The translations under genes and the position numbers were made by a program. DNA of 64,000 nucleotides from Neoarius graeffei. Its lineage: Eukaryota; Chordata; Actinopteri; Siluriformes; Ariidae. Location of the stretch: positions 67,342,871 to 67,406,870 of the forward strand of contig NC_083579.1 in the NCBI RefSeq assembly GCF_027579695.1. Direction: 5' to 3'. Below are positions 30,407 through 44,000 of this stretch, piece after piece. How positions within the stretch are numbered: the stretch's first letter is position 1; each line of letters opens with the position of its first letter. The notes under the pieces are model-generated. The model saw only the letters and a program-made list of their open reading frames with translations, searched no databases and was not told the DNA's origin.

Positions 30407-31421
30407 CAGAGATGCACCGATTGACCGGCTGCCGATCGGAATCGGCCGATTTTCACGTGATCGGCCATGACTGGCGACCGGCCGGGCAAATTTAAAATAT
30501 GCCGATTTTCTGCTGATCAAAACTTGTGTATCGCAGAGAGATGAAAGTGGAAATACTTGCAATTCGCAACTAAAAAGACCGCAGCTACACTGGCAGCTTG
30601 AACATGCTTTCTAGTGCGATTGTGTTGCGCTTGCGCAGAACAGTGTCAGTCCTGCGCGCCTAACGAGCTCTGGCGCGCGCGCCATTAACAACAACAACAA
30701 AAAAAATTCACTATATTTGGATATCCAAATATAGTAATTTTTTTTTTTGTGTGCCAGATATTAGATGTGAAAAGAAGAAAATGTTTGTGGTTGTGTGAAT
30801 TTCCCATTATGGAATTAATACTATTAGATTTGTACAAAGAGAGAGAAAAATGTCTTTTTGTTTGTTTTACAACCTTGGTTACACTTGATTCCATTGGAAA
30901 TTACTCTACAAATACACATTTGACAAAGATGATAGAATGGCTATGGTATAAGTACGACTGGAAATTATTTTTGTATTTTGATACTGAATGGAGAAATGGG
31001 TTGTTCCATAAGGCATAAGTTTTCAGATCTAAATAGGCTTATGAAAGTGTGTTCCATAGCAGTAGGCAAATAATATATGAGGGGGAAGTTGTTTTTGTGC
31101 CAGATATTGGATGGGAAAAGAAAAAATGTTTGTGTGAATTTCCTATTTCAGGAATTAATATGTTAATACCAAACATGAAGAAAGATTTTACAAAGAACAA
31201 TGTCTTTTTGTTTGCTTTCAACCTTTGAGGTGTTTGAAAATTTATTACTGAAAATCTGGCAGAATGTTCTATTAAAGAAAAGATAAAAAGAAAATAGTCT
31301 TTGTGTGTGCTGTGAAGTGGTTTGAAAAAATGAAATCGGAATCGGCCGAAATCGGTATCGGCAGGTCACACTCCGTGGAAAATCGGAATCGGCCCAAAAA
31401 ATTGCAATCGGTGCAGCTCTA
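30407..31421. mobile_element. hAT non-autonomous element with 8-bp TSD
   Basis: Starts CAGAGATGCACCGATT, ends AATCGGTGCAGCTCTA, and is flanked by ATCTGAAT at 30399-30406 and 31422-31429. The sequence GCCAGATATTAGATG ... GTGTGAATTTCCC at about 30752 is repeated directly at about 31098, an internal duplication of roughly 350 bp spacing. Many CGGAATCGGCCGA blocks lie near both ends. No coding frame. Confidence 0.92.
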
Positions 31422-32162
31422 ATCTGAATATGTTAAGAAACATCTTTATTAACTTTATTGGGAAAGTAGATAAACCATCACTGATACGCACACACACTGG
31501 CAGCTGAATTAAATGTTCTGATAGGGCATGCAGGCTTTGCACCAATTAGGGTAATGCTTTTTCATTATTGTTAGTTGCCTTGGTGTTACCTTAAGTGGTT
31601 TCTTACATCTAATTATGATATTTTATTATTATCTTGTTACATTATACTATTTATTTCATTTTAGTATTGGTTGAGGTAAGTGTTAAGTTCAATATTTAAA
31701 ATAAAAACCCTGTTTTTTGCAATTTATTCCTTGAATGTCAACTAAAGAATGATTGAAAGATTGCCACCAAAAAGGCAAAAAACTAAGGTAAAAACTAAAC
31801 TTCAATTTTGGTGAGTAATTTTCATAAATTTAAAAGACAGGCTTTCCACCAACATCAAGCCCAGCAAACTACCTAATGGCCTGCCCTGTAATGTAAAGTT
31901 GGGTCGAGGAATGAAACCAGGCAGGGTTCTGGTAAAAATTGTTTTAGCTGTCTTCTCTTAAAGAACTTAAAAGAATTTAGATTATTCAGTTCAATCTCAA
32001 ATGCTTCTTGTAGCTTTAAAATAGTCCCAGCAGGTGACTCTGAAGAAAAATACTGTGTATTTGAACACCGCCCGCTGTAAACACTTTGCATACACCCCAA
32101 TGACCGACTGCCACGACACCACCGCGCACGATTCCCTCATCGGCACAGTGGAGCACCACAAA

Positions 32163-32276
32163 TAGAGGACAACATGCAAACTCCGCACAGAAAAGCCCTC
32201 GCCGGCCACGGGGCTCAAACCCAGACCTTCTTATTGTGAGGCGACAGCGCTAACCACTACACCACCGTGCCACCCC
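32163..32276 (-). mobile_element. SINE fragment (head only)
   Basis: Only the tRNA head and first part of the core remain (complement of the B box near 32212). Confidence 0.85.
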
Positions 32277-33677
32277 TAGATATAAACATCTCATGCCAAA
32301 TTATTATGGCATGTTACAAAAAATAAAGGAAAAATTCAAGTCCTTGTTTCCAATTTATGAGTCCGAATGCAGTTAATACACAAGTCCGAGTCATCAGCGC
32401 TCAAGTCTAAGTCAAGTCACAAGTCGGACTCGAGTACTACAAGCCTGCTTCCAACTTATGGTGTTTTTCCTGCTCGAACACACCGTCTGCTTCATCAGGT
32501 GTTTAACAGCTCTTATGCAAAGTCAGTTTTAGGAAAACGCCAAAATGTTCAGGGCAGGTTCGAAATAAATATTTACGAACATAACAGGTCATTGCTTTCC
32601 AAAAGAAATAGCATGAACAACAACAACAAAAAAAAGTAATGCGTGTAGATTCTGGATTTCCACATAGGTTTTTAATGCTGGAGCAAATGAGACAGGGTTT
32701 GTTAGCTGCAGAAATCGTGTCATTTTAATCTGTCATGTATGCAAATATTTCTTGCAGGTCTGTGTTTATATATTGATGCTCTGAATCACACTCACTTCAG
32801 CGGTCTCAAAAGTAGCCGGTCACCGGCGGCAAATCGCCGGCTATGGCTTGTTATGCCGCTGGCTATTGTCAGTCGAGTCACAAAATTTAATATTAAATAT
32901 TTCTGACAGCAAAAAAAGTTGTGAACGTAAATTACATCCACTATGTCATGTATGTCCGTTGCCGCGTCAACTGTGTTTACATCCTCGACACGAGTGCAGC
33001 CATTACTGCCGCCTGTGTTGCCAGATTGCGTGTTTTCCCGCCCAATTTGGGCGGTTTTAAGTGCATTTTGGCGGGTTTTGAACATATTTTGGGCTGTAAA
33101 ACGTCAGCAGTATCTGGCAACATATTTTTTTTACTTAATACAAGAAATTAATGGATGCCAACGTTTTTGCCAAAATGGTATTTTATTTTCCATTGTTTAG
33201 GCAGCTTCAGCATCATACTCTGAGATTCTGTTCAAATTGTTTGTTTTTTTTTCTTCTATGAAGCCTGAGCCATTTATTTTATTAGTTTATAATTATTGTT
33301 TAATTTAGTCTTCAGGAGAGACTGCCTGCACACAGCACTAGTATTAATAGTTTTTTTTTTTTCTTACATGAAAGCTGAGGCATTTATATTATATTTGAAG
33401 GTAACTTCATGTTGTGCTGTGAGGTTCTCTGCACTTTAACTTTTGAACCAACAGGTGCATTTTGGATAAGTAAAGCCTATTTTTCTGCATTTTTGTAGTC
33501 CTGGTAATCTTTTATATTGGTAAAGTTGTTTATAGGACCATTTCTCAGTGTCTGTTTTTTTAATCAATATTTTTTCAGTAATAACTTAATATTTAACATA
33601 TCACTCAATTTTAAACAACCCCGCGCCTCCCCCATGGCTTGCCCCCATAGTCTCCAAAATTTCTGTGGGAAACACTG

Positions 33678-34293
33678 GCGTGCGTAACAACGCTAATCAA
33701 GCTTAAGCTAGACGACCCGCCTCAAATGCCCGTCCCGGGTAAATGTTATCCCAATTTTAGATGGCCTGTTCCAAACCATCCCGCCCCATGAAAAATTCGT
33801 ACTTGCACATCCATCCATCCATCCATCCATCCATCCATGCTTTGCGTGCATTGTCTGCCACTGGCAGACATTTTACCATTTTGCACCCTGCTGTAAATTA
33901 TTTGTACCCTGCTGTTCTCCCAAACTTTGAAGCCCCTGTCACTTGTTTGATTTTGATTTAACTGCGGTCCATATTGGAGTTGTAATACTGAATTCAGGTC
34001 GTATAATTTGGAAATGCTCATGTTAATATGATAAATGTGGCGCATAACTGGATCATGACTCTCTGGGGCTGGATTTGGAGCACTTACACTTTATATTAAA
34101 AGTGTATAGCTTCTAAATTATTAAAAGGCACAATGTTTCTGTTCTGATTAAAAAGACTGCTCCGTTGAAGCTTCTTGAGCTTTATTGATGGGCATGCTGA
34201 GAGTGTTGCGTTAATACTGTGTCATGTTTGTAGCTTGATATGCTGTGATTTTAATAAATATATGCTCAAATGAGTTCTCGCTTTTGCATTAAA
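33678..34293. other. Intron 1 end before the NDC80 ATG exon
   Basis: No gene. Holds a (CATC)n microsatellite at 33808-33838 and unrecognised AT-rich sequence leading to the splice acceptor at 34293-34294. Confidence 0.6.
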
Positions 34294-34299
34294 GTCAAC

Positions 34300-37200
34300 A
34301 TGAGCCGAAGACCAAGCAGCAGACATTCCGAGATGCAGCTGCGCGTGGCTGATGGCAGGATGAGTATGGCGAATGCCACACCACAGAGGTATACATACTC
34401 GTGTGTTGGGGACTTTACTACTGTATTTAGAACATATTGCTTTTCACGTACTTACACTGCAACACCCCAGTGGTGGTTGACGGTTGATAGACTATAAATA
34501 CGATGTGTATATGTGCTTATGTGACACTTTTTTTTGCTCTTTTGATAGCAACAATGTATTTGGGAAGCTGAACATCCCAAAGCCTCTGTCTTGCACATCA
34601 GAGAGGAAGACTAGCTTTTTTGGAAAGTAAGTACTGTATGGTGATGCATTGTGCAACATTAAATGTAACTATAAATGGATAAAAATAATGACTTCCTTGT
34701 AAATTCAATAATAAATTAATAATTGTAATCATTGACCAATTGCTGTGGTAGAAGAGGAATAAACCACTTTGGTATGTGCTGTTATAAGAAAACTCCAGGA
34801 TGGGAACAGTAACTCCTATTTATTCCTTACCTCCTTATAATCCTGAAGCCAAATTGTTATAATCCTTTTATAAATGCATCCTAAGTATTATCCTAAGTCA
34901 GTTGTTTTTCGTTGCTGTTAAAAGGATAGTTCTGGATTTTTGACATGAATCTGTATGGCATCCCCATCAACAGTGTCGTGCAAACACACTGACTTACCCC
35001 TGACAGCATCCTGTGAGTCCAGTTCTTGTCCAGTTTTGGTCCAGACGAAAGTAGTCCAGCAAGTTTGTTGGGGTCACGAAAGTAAAACGTTTTTCGTCTC
35101 AAAACAGTATGTGTTCAAAAGAGTGATATATTTGCATCACAAAACCGTTGCCAAATAAAAAGTCAGACCTCGAAATCGCTTGGCACTATTTTCTCTCCCT
35201 TCTTATCACTGCGCGCTGCCACCAGGTGACAGCCACGGCTGTTTCATTCATTGTTTTATGGCCCTTTTCCACTACCCTTTTTCAGCTCGCTTCAGCTCAC
35301 TTCAGCCCGACACGGCTCGCGTTTCGACTACCAAAGAACAGCACGACTCAGCTCGCTTCAGCCCTGCTTAGCCCCTAAAACTCGCACGGTTTTGGAGTGG
35401 GGCTGAAGCGAGCTGAGTGAGGCTGGGGGCGTGAGCAGACACTCCCCTGTGCACTGATTGGTGAGGAGGAGTGTCCTCACATGCCCACACACGCCCCGCG
35501 AGCACGCTGAGATCTGTAAACACCGTAAACCCGGAAGAAGGAGAATTACGAATTACGAGAATTTCTGAAGCCTTATGCGCCTCGCCTCATCTATACGCTC
35601 TTGCCAGTATCTGTTGGCGTTGTCGGTGACAACAAGCCACAGCACCAAGACCAGCAACACTAACGACTCCATGTCCTCCATGTTTATTGTTTACTATTCG
35701 CGTCGTGAGACTACCACTTAAAAGGTCACTGATGTCACTGTTTGCGCCGCTTAACGACATCACGTGACGTCCACCCGCTTTTGCTAACTCCACCCAATGT
35801 GTCCACCCACTTCCAGCCAGCACGGTTCAGCGCAGTTGTAGTCGAAATGCAACTTCAATAGCCCCGCTCAGCTCGACTCAGCCCAACTCGGCACGGCACG
35901 GCTCAGCCCGACTCAGCCGCGTTTGTAGTGGAAAAGCGGCATTAGTGATGGGAATTTTGGCTCTTTTTCGGGAGCCGGCTCTTTTGGCTCTTCTTACTAT
36001 AAGGAGCCGGCTCTTTCGGCTCCCAAACGGCTCCTGAGATTTTATTTTTGATTTAATTGCTGCAATTAACTAGTTAATTAATTACATTATTATTTATATT
36101 TTATCAATAGGATGTTTTCCATTTTATTTTTTAGTTTTTGTAGCCATTGTAAAGCTTTGTAAAGTATAGCAGTGTAACAATGTTCTAGCTATAGAAATAA
36201 AACTTGCTTACCAATTAATAAATTATTTTCTCACAAACATAATGCAAAACTGTGTTATATTACCAATATAAAATACACAGAAGACATCAACTGTTTATCC
36301 TTTATGGCTTTATTTCACACTTGACCTTGAACAAAATGCCACAAAATAAATTATGAAGTATAAATCAGGCCTAAGAAACTATGAAGCAAAGTTGGAAATT
36401 ATTTTAACAAACACAGAACAATGTGCAACAAAATATGTGGCACCTTGAGCGCATGTAAAAAGAGAAAAAAGTGCCGCACTCTGCTCCACCAGTAATGAGA
36501 AGCCGCTGGAACAGCAAATATGCTCCTGTTATAATGACTGCTGTCTCGTTGTATACCGCAGATTAATCTGGCCATGCCAAGGCGGTTGCCGACCGAACCT
36601 GTCAATTTATGAGCGACAATTTATATCATGAGCTTTAAGAATTCACAGCAACAAAACAATGATCATGGTTGTCAAATAGACAATCATCCTTCAGCTGAGC
36701 TGAACTCTCTCTTTTGCCGCTTTTCCACTACAAACGCGGCTGAGCCGTGCCGTGCCGAGTCGAGCTGAGTCGGGCTGAGCGGGGCTGTTGGAGTTGCATT
36801 TCGACTACAACCGCGCTGAACCGTGCTGGCTGGAAGTGGGTGGACACATTGGGTGGAGTTAGCGAAAGTGGGTGGACGTCACGTGATGTCGTTAAGCAGC
36901 GCAAACAGTGACATCAGTGACAGTGGCGGAACAAGTCAGAGCCGGGCCGGGGGCGGGGCAAATGACCGGGCCCTTTATTAAAGCTCATCATAACATCATT
37001 TTAGGCTACAAAATGTCTGCAACTGCGGTGTTTACCAATTTCAACACTACCGGGTGCAACTATGTTATTTAGTACATCAAGTCCTTCAAACGAACATGTA
37101 ACTCAGAAACAAAAAACATTAGGATACTGTACATGGCTCATAATAAAACATCAATAGCCTATACTGCGCACATTATTTGAAGGGCATACGAATGAGCGCT

Positions 37201-37973
37201 CAGAGGTTGCAACGGTGACAGGAAGAGTCAGAAATAAAAGGAGGGCGGTGCAAACCTCACTGAATGCACTGTGTTTACCAATTTCAACACTACGGGGTGC
37301 AACTATGTTATTTTGTACATTAAGTCCTTCAAACGAACATGTAACTCAGAAACAAAAAAACATTAGGCGACATACTGTACATGGCTCATAATAAAACATC
37401 AATAGCCTACTGAGCGCATTATTTGAAGGGCATACGACGAGCCTTGCGCTCCGCGAACTCGTCCACGATGCTCTGTATGTCACTGATTCAGTGAGCTTTT
37501 AAGCGGTAGTCTCACGACCCGGAGAGTAAACAATAAACATGGAGGACATGGAGTCGTTAGTGTTGCTGGTCTTGGTGCTGTGGCTTGTTGTCACCGACAA
37601 CGCCAACAGATACTGGCAAGAGCGTATAGATGAGGCGAGGCGCATAAGGCTTCAGAAATTCTCGTAATTCGTAATTATTCTCCTTCCGGGTTTGCGGTGT
37701 TTACAGATCCCAGCGCGCTCGCGGGGCGTGTGTGGGCATGTGAGGACACTCCTCCTCACCAATCAGTGCACAGGGGAGTGTCTGCTCACGCCCCCAACCT
37801 CACTCGGCACGGCTTGGCTCGCTTCAGCCCCACTCCAAAACCGTGCGAGTTTTAGGGGCTAAGCAGGGCTGAAACGAGCTGAGTCGTGCTGGGTTTTGGT
37901 AGTCGAAACGCGAGCCGTGTCGGGCTGAAGCGAGCTGAAGTGAGCTGAAAAAGGGTAGTGGAAAAGGGCCATT

Positions 37974-38018
<45 letters not shown>

Positions 38019-41000
38019 CACCTAAGGACAAAAAACTAATTCGGCTCCCCAACTCGGCTCCCACTGAAGAGCCGGCTCCCGTCGTTCACTTCAAAGAGCC
38101 GGCTCTTTGAACCGGATCGTTCGCGACCGACACATCACTACATTGTTTACTGCTAGCAAAGTTAGCGACAACATGTCTGACTACGACGGTGAAATGTGTG
38201 CGGAGATTCAGCCACATCTTTGTTGCTACAGCCTGGATAGTCGCAAGTGCGCACCATTTTCACAAATATATTATTGTATAGGTTATCAGGGTTCCTACAG
38301 ATATTTTATGTTGAATTTACTACCTTTTTACTACCTTCACAATTTTTTTTACTACCACAGCGACAATTTGGATTTGGACATTTTCTCACAATTTAACAAG
38401 GTAATCTTTGAGTGTATGTGTTAGTCCAAGTGAATGTGCTACATACAAGTTAGTGACAACTCTACCCAAAGAGTTGGATTGATGAGACAAGATAGAAAGA
38501 AAATCTGAACGTACCGGTAGTGTAACTCTTTCCCTTTGGACGCATAATAGAACCTCCCATTGCTAGGGCTACACATGGAGTCATGCATATTTGCATAAAA
38601 GAAAACAAACTTCCACATATAAGTTATAATTTTATTGAACTGTGAAACTGTGGCCCATAACCTCTTAACGGGTACACAGATTTGCACTAAACCTTGTGTC
38701 AACACTTCACATTAGGTACAAGATCTGATTACATTTTGTCGGCCAACACTTTCAAGATGGCCAACCTTTTGTTTGTGGAATAATCTTTTGAACAGGTGAA
38801 CAGATTTGCACAAAAAATCTTATGTGCTTAGGTACATCAACTCATTACATTTAAATCAGATCAAATGGCAAACACGAACCCACACACACACACAAAGCGC
38901 ACGCACACATGGGTGCACACACACATGACAAAGACAAGACACACACCCTAAAGATACAAAACACACATAACCCAAGCCCTATTTTGGCAGTCTCTCAACA
39001 CATTGCCAAGTTTGCTTAAGATTGTCATTTGCACCAGTCCTGTAGTCGTGAAGGCCCGTGGGCAGAGTCAACACCTTCCTCCCAGAGATCAGTGTTTTAG
39101 AGGGTTAATCTTAATCATTTGAACAGTTCAACAGATTTGCTCATCACATTTTGGATGCCTCAAATGGCGCGCGCGCACAACGCACCAGGCGCGCGCGCAC
39201 ACACAACGCACCAGGCACACACACAGACACACACAACGCATTACATGTGCCTCAGTTGTTTGACCTTTTCTTCGATCAACTTTTCAATGAACGCCTCTCG
39301 CCGATTGCCATCTACCGCCTTTAGCCAGTCTTTAAAATCAGGTTCCTCCAGCCAGAGGTCTGAAAATTTGCATTTCCCCATTGTTTAATTCTCGTGCAGA
39401 TGTTGCCAGTCGGGTTAACAGATAGATTCGACTAGAGCCGTATAAACAAAGTCAGTCTCGTACTAAACAATCTCTGGTATAAATTTATACTGGATTCGAC
39501 CGTTATTGGAATTCAATGCGCATGCGCCACCAACTCCTCACTGCGGTCCTCCTCGATACATAAAAATAAATTCGCCCAAATGTAGTAATTTATGGATATT
39601 ATGGCATGCAGGTTAATTAAACGAATTAGAAAACACACAGGCCCAGTTGGATGGGGGTCAAAAAAAATTTACTACCACGTCAGATTACGTTTACTACTTT
39701 TTACTGGCCATAATTTAGCCTATTTTAATTAACTACCTTTTACTACCTTTTAAAACCCCGCGGGAACCCTGGTTATAGAAGGTGATAAATTTGTCGCTGT
39801 TCTTGCTCTCAAATTAGCTTGTTAGTGCCGCTGATCTGAACTCCTAATCACTGCCAAACAATGGGAAAGGTGTTGATTCCTGCGCAGATGTCAACATGAC
39901 AGCGCGCAGTGATACCGAGGGAGAGAAAATAGTGCCAAGCGATTTCGAGGTCTGACTTTTTATATTTGGCAATGGTTTTGTGATGCAAATATATCACTCT
40001 TTTGAACACATACTGTTTTAAGACGAAAAATGTTTTACTTTCGTGACCCCAACAAACTTGCGGGACTACTTTCGTCTGGACCAAAACTGGACAAGAACTG
40101 GACTCACAGGATGCTGTCAGGGGTAAGTCAGTGTGTTTGCACGACACTATTGATGGGGATGCCATACAGATTCATGTCAAAAATCCCGAACTATCCCTTT
40201 AATTTCCCCCACATTTTCAGTCCCAGTGACAACGGGTCACTCTTATTTATCCACAGAGGAGCTGGTGCAGGTGTGGGTGGACAGAGAAACAGCATGTTCG
40301 GGAATTATGGCGGTCCAGAGAAGATGAAAGACCCCCGACCTCTTCATGACAAATCATTTGTTCAGCAGTGTATCAAACAGCTTTGTGAGGTTTGCTCCTT
40401 TTTTTTTTAAATTCAACACCTTCATTCTAATAAAGTGGGTATTATTGGGCCGTTGTCTCTAAACAGTCATTGTTTCTCCTTATTGTTGTTAATTCAACAA
40501 CGTTTAGACACTGTCCTCCAATAATGCAAGGATTTAGTCATAAATGTCTCATAACTCGTATTTTATTCAATAGGCTCACTGGATTTTTCTGTTTCTTCAC
40601 AGTTCCTTGGAGATAATGGCTTCCCGGCTACAATCACAGTCAAATCTCTCCAGTCACCTTCCACTAAAGAGTTCGTGAAGATCTTTGAATTTATCTACAG
40701 TTTGTTGGACCCCACCATTCAAATGCCCACAGCTAAGGGTGAAGAGGAAATCCCTAGGATGTTGAGAGATTTGGGGTAGAGTGAAAACTTGTGGTTTCAA
40801 AACGATGGCCAAGATAATCTTCTCCAAAGAAATATTCTTTTCCAGAGATAATTTAGCTGTTACCAGTGAATCTCTTTGCTGAAACGTGTGCATTTGTTTA
40901 TCAGGTACCCATTTCCAATATCAAAAACCTCCATGTCCTCTATTGGGGCACCACATACGTGGCCTCAGGCTCTGGGAGCGCTCATCTGGCTCACTGACAC

Positions 41001-44000
41001 AGTCAGGGTAAGTTTGGTCTGTGGATGGATCTTTTTCAGATGAATAAGTCAAAATTTGGGAGTCAGGTGCATGTATTATACCCAGTGACGATAATTTTAA
41101 AGAATAAGACTTTGTGCAGAAGGGATGATTACGATATGTGATTTTTCACACGTTTATGAATATCGTACAGTACTTATAAATATCAAAAACTTTCATTATC
41201 TTCATTAACAGAACACTGGTGAGAATGGTAAAATAATACCATTAGTTTTGAGAATGAGTGTGTTCAGTGCCACAGAATACCAACTATGGTAAGTGTCATT
41301 GCAGAGCTTTAACAGCATGAAAGGTCAGGACATGCTGTTTGGGGACTTTTCAGATGGCTTCACTGAGTTGGAGGATGGAATGGAGTACAATAAGGTACCA
41401 TGCAGACTCCTTCAGTAAATACCCTTAAAGCAGCACCGCATGCCAAATTCTTAGCCAAAAGATTTCATCTTCTAGTAATTCTCAACAGCAAAATTATCCT
41501 CTTTTAAAGTATTAAAGTAGACGTGAACTTCAAGCAGATACGCAGAGCCTTTATTTTTAAATACATTTCTGAGTGGATAGTATCTCCATCCTTGACTCTT
41601 GTATGCTGCATAAATGGGAATAAAAAATGTATATTTTTGAGAGTTAAAATCGACCACAAAGTTGGCATTCGAGCTGCCCCGCTGAGCCAGCCAGCCCTGA
41701 GCGCGTGACGTCACTGCGGTAACCGGTTTTAAGGCCGAGGCCTTTGACAGCTACAGACCAAAGTCATATAAATAAAAATTTATGGTGAAAGTAAGAAATA
41801 CCGTTACCGACTTGCTCAACTAAGACGGATTTGACTTCATGGATTGTGGGTTGACTCTCATTAAAACAGGATAGGTGTTATAACTTATGCAACATACATG
41901 TGAATGCATGCATTTTCACTGATAAAACGTAAAAGGCTAATTAAATAATCAGATGAACTGAGACAATCACATTCTGAAGCAAATTAAATAATCTTATACC
42001 AGTAACTTAAACACACAATACAAGTTACATGTATTAATCTAAACGCGGGTAAACAATTTTTTTTTTTTTTTTAATCCAAATGAGAGTCGGAGCTTACCCG
42101 TGTGTGTTCTCGCTTCTTGAAGGCCGATCTTGTGGCCGATCGTTTGGAAACAATCTGACTTTCAGTTGTTCGTTCAGTTCTCCGTTCATTCACTTCTTCC
42201 ACGTAAGGGCGAGATGGCAGCAATATCCAGTTTAGAAATAAGACGGCTGGTCCATTCATTCTCTCCATACTGTGTACTCCGCCATTACTGCTTGGCTCAG
42301 GCAATTACTAAAACCCAGGATGGAACGGGATATCACTGGTTGTAGCAACAACCGCAAGGAGGTCACTGCCCGAACGATGATGTTCCGTCCCGGGTTTTAT
42401 CAACAACCCTCGGCTCACACTCCAGGAGGACTGGTGCAACTGAACTCACTTAAAAAATAAATAAATACTTTCCTTTTCTTGTTTTCTTTTTCTTTAATTG
42501 TTGATACTGCACCCTCTTTCAATTAGGGTTGGGCGGTATCCAAATTTTGATACCTTTAAACCGTCTCTGTGTTTTCCCGGGGTATACGGTATTACCGAGA
42601 AAAAAATAATATTTTGTTTCGGCCTACTGTGTAACGTGCGCCTATACCGGCGGACCTTGTCCAGACCTGCGCCTATGCCTCAAATGTACTATTTAAAAGC
42701 AGCATAGCGAATTGTGTGCATTGTGGTATGGATTAAGCAGCAAAGCGAATTTTGTGCATTGATGAATGGATTAAGAGATATTTCAAAGCATCACGCAACT
42801 CTTCCTTCATCTTGAAAATAGCATTCAACTGTCGTTTACACACGTCTGCGTTGAAACGCCATTTGCAGCACTATTTCACCTACTCCATCAAAAAAAAGTA
42901 CACGATGAGCAGGATCATACCCTTTCAAGCATGGGAAATAAAAAAAAGAAAAAGAATCAACCAACACCCAAGTCCGTTTAGACTGCGCGATAAACCATAT
43001 TCTTCAGCGCAAATGAGGCGAACCTAATTCAAATGCGTGATAGCTGCACAAGGCAAAATCATATGGGCCCACGTCATGCCATGGCGGGGAAATTAATAAT
43101 CAAATGGCCTTACCTTGCTTAAAACGTTGTCTTGATCACATAACTCCTTACAATTATTCCACTTAAATCCATACGGTTTAACACACCCAACAAAGATAGC
43201 AAGCGCATTGCTAATTCCCACCAGAAACCGAACAGTTTACGCTACGATGTTTTCTTCCGTTTCTTCAGTAGATGACATTTCAAACGTTTATTACCCACAT
43301 CCCAAATGTCATACGTTATATTATTTTACCTTGTTGTTACTCATGTAACCTACTCAAAACACAACTCATTGGAGAGATCTCGTGGAAGTGGAGTACCCCA
43401 GGCTATGGTGTGCCTTAGGGGACATTAGATTTTTCGTTTGGTTTGAAACCAAAATACTGCCACACTGCCGATGTTGTATTTTTTTTTTTGCCACTAACTC
43501 GTTATCTTGACTTGCCATCTTTCAACCGCGGTCTCAGTCTCTTTTTTTTTTTTTTTTTTTTTTAGATAGGACAGTATAGAGAGACAGGAAATGAGCGGGG
43601 GAGAGAGAGACGGGATCGGGAAATAACCTCGGGTCGGAATCGAACCCGGGTCCCCGGATTTATGGTACGGTGCCTTAGCCATCTGAGCCATGACACCCCC
43701 GGTCTCAGTCTCTTGCGAAGCTTTCTGTCAGACTCCAAATGTCACGCAGGGTTGCCATGGTAACGACATAAACAACCCTGCACGCGATGAGAACTTCTTT
43801 ATGAAATTGATAGAATTAGTGAAAATACGATCACACAGTTATTCGGGATGATCTTCAATTTATTATTTTATATTATGACCTCATGTACTCCATATTTATT
43901 TAGATATTATATATTTTTTTAAAATGACGGTAATGAGACCGATACCGTTGGTACTTTTGGATACCTCGGGATACCTTCTTACCGTAATACCGCCCAACCC

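Larger units (their letters stand above)
29868..33677. mobile_element. hAT-like element, decayed, with nested insertions
   Basis: Left end CAGGGTTTCCCATACAT at 29868 and right end GTGGGAAACACTG at 33677 are inverted and typical of fish hAT elements. The flanks do not match, so the outer ends may belong to different copies. Inside are a complete hAT insert (30407-31421) and a SINE fragment. No transposase frame recognised. The stretch 31430-32160 and 32280-32800 holds nothing else I can name. Confidence 0.5.
35257..38140. mobile_element. hAT element (TAGTGATGG ends) with 8-bp TSD
   Basis: CATTGTTT at 35249-35256 and 38141-38148. The left end is split: its first bases TA (35257-35258) are separated from GTGATGGG (35945) by a later MITE; the right end is CACATCACTA at 38140. 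GGAGCCGGCTC repeats lie near both ends. It also contains a second MITE copy and a CT microsatellite. Confidence 0.75.
34922..40198. mobile_element. TTAA-target element with ~300-bp terminal inverted repeats
   Basis: TTAA at 34918-34921 and 40199-40202. About 34922-35222 is nearly the reverse complement of 39897-40198, beginning AAGGATAGTTCTGGATTTTT; shared blocks include GGACAAGAACTGGACTCACA and CACTTGCCAAGCG-like AGTGCCAAGCGATTTCGAGG. The target suggests Kolobok or piggyBac. A start of an ORF at 38173 ([14 protein letters not shown]) may be its own gene; similar starts occur in fish proteins with a P2X7-type C-terminal domain. Later insertions: hAT 35257-38140 and 38287-39771. In the NDC80 intron between coding exons 2 and 3. 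Confidence 0.75.

Noticed and set aside
34270..34299. Upstream in-frame ATG for NDC80
   Set aside because: A splice acceptor at 34293-34294 places this ATG in the intron; the ATG at 34300 gives the expected N-terminus.
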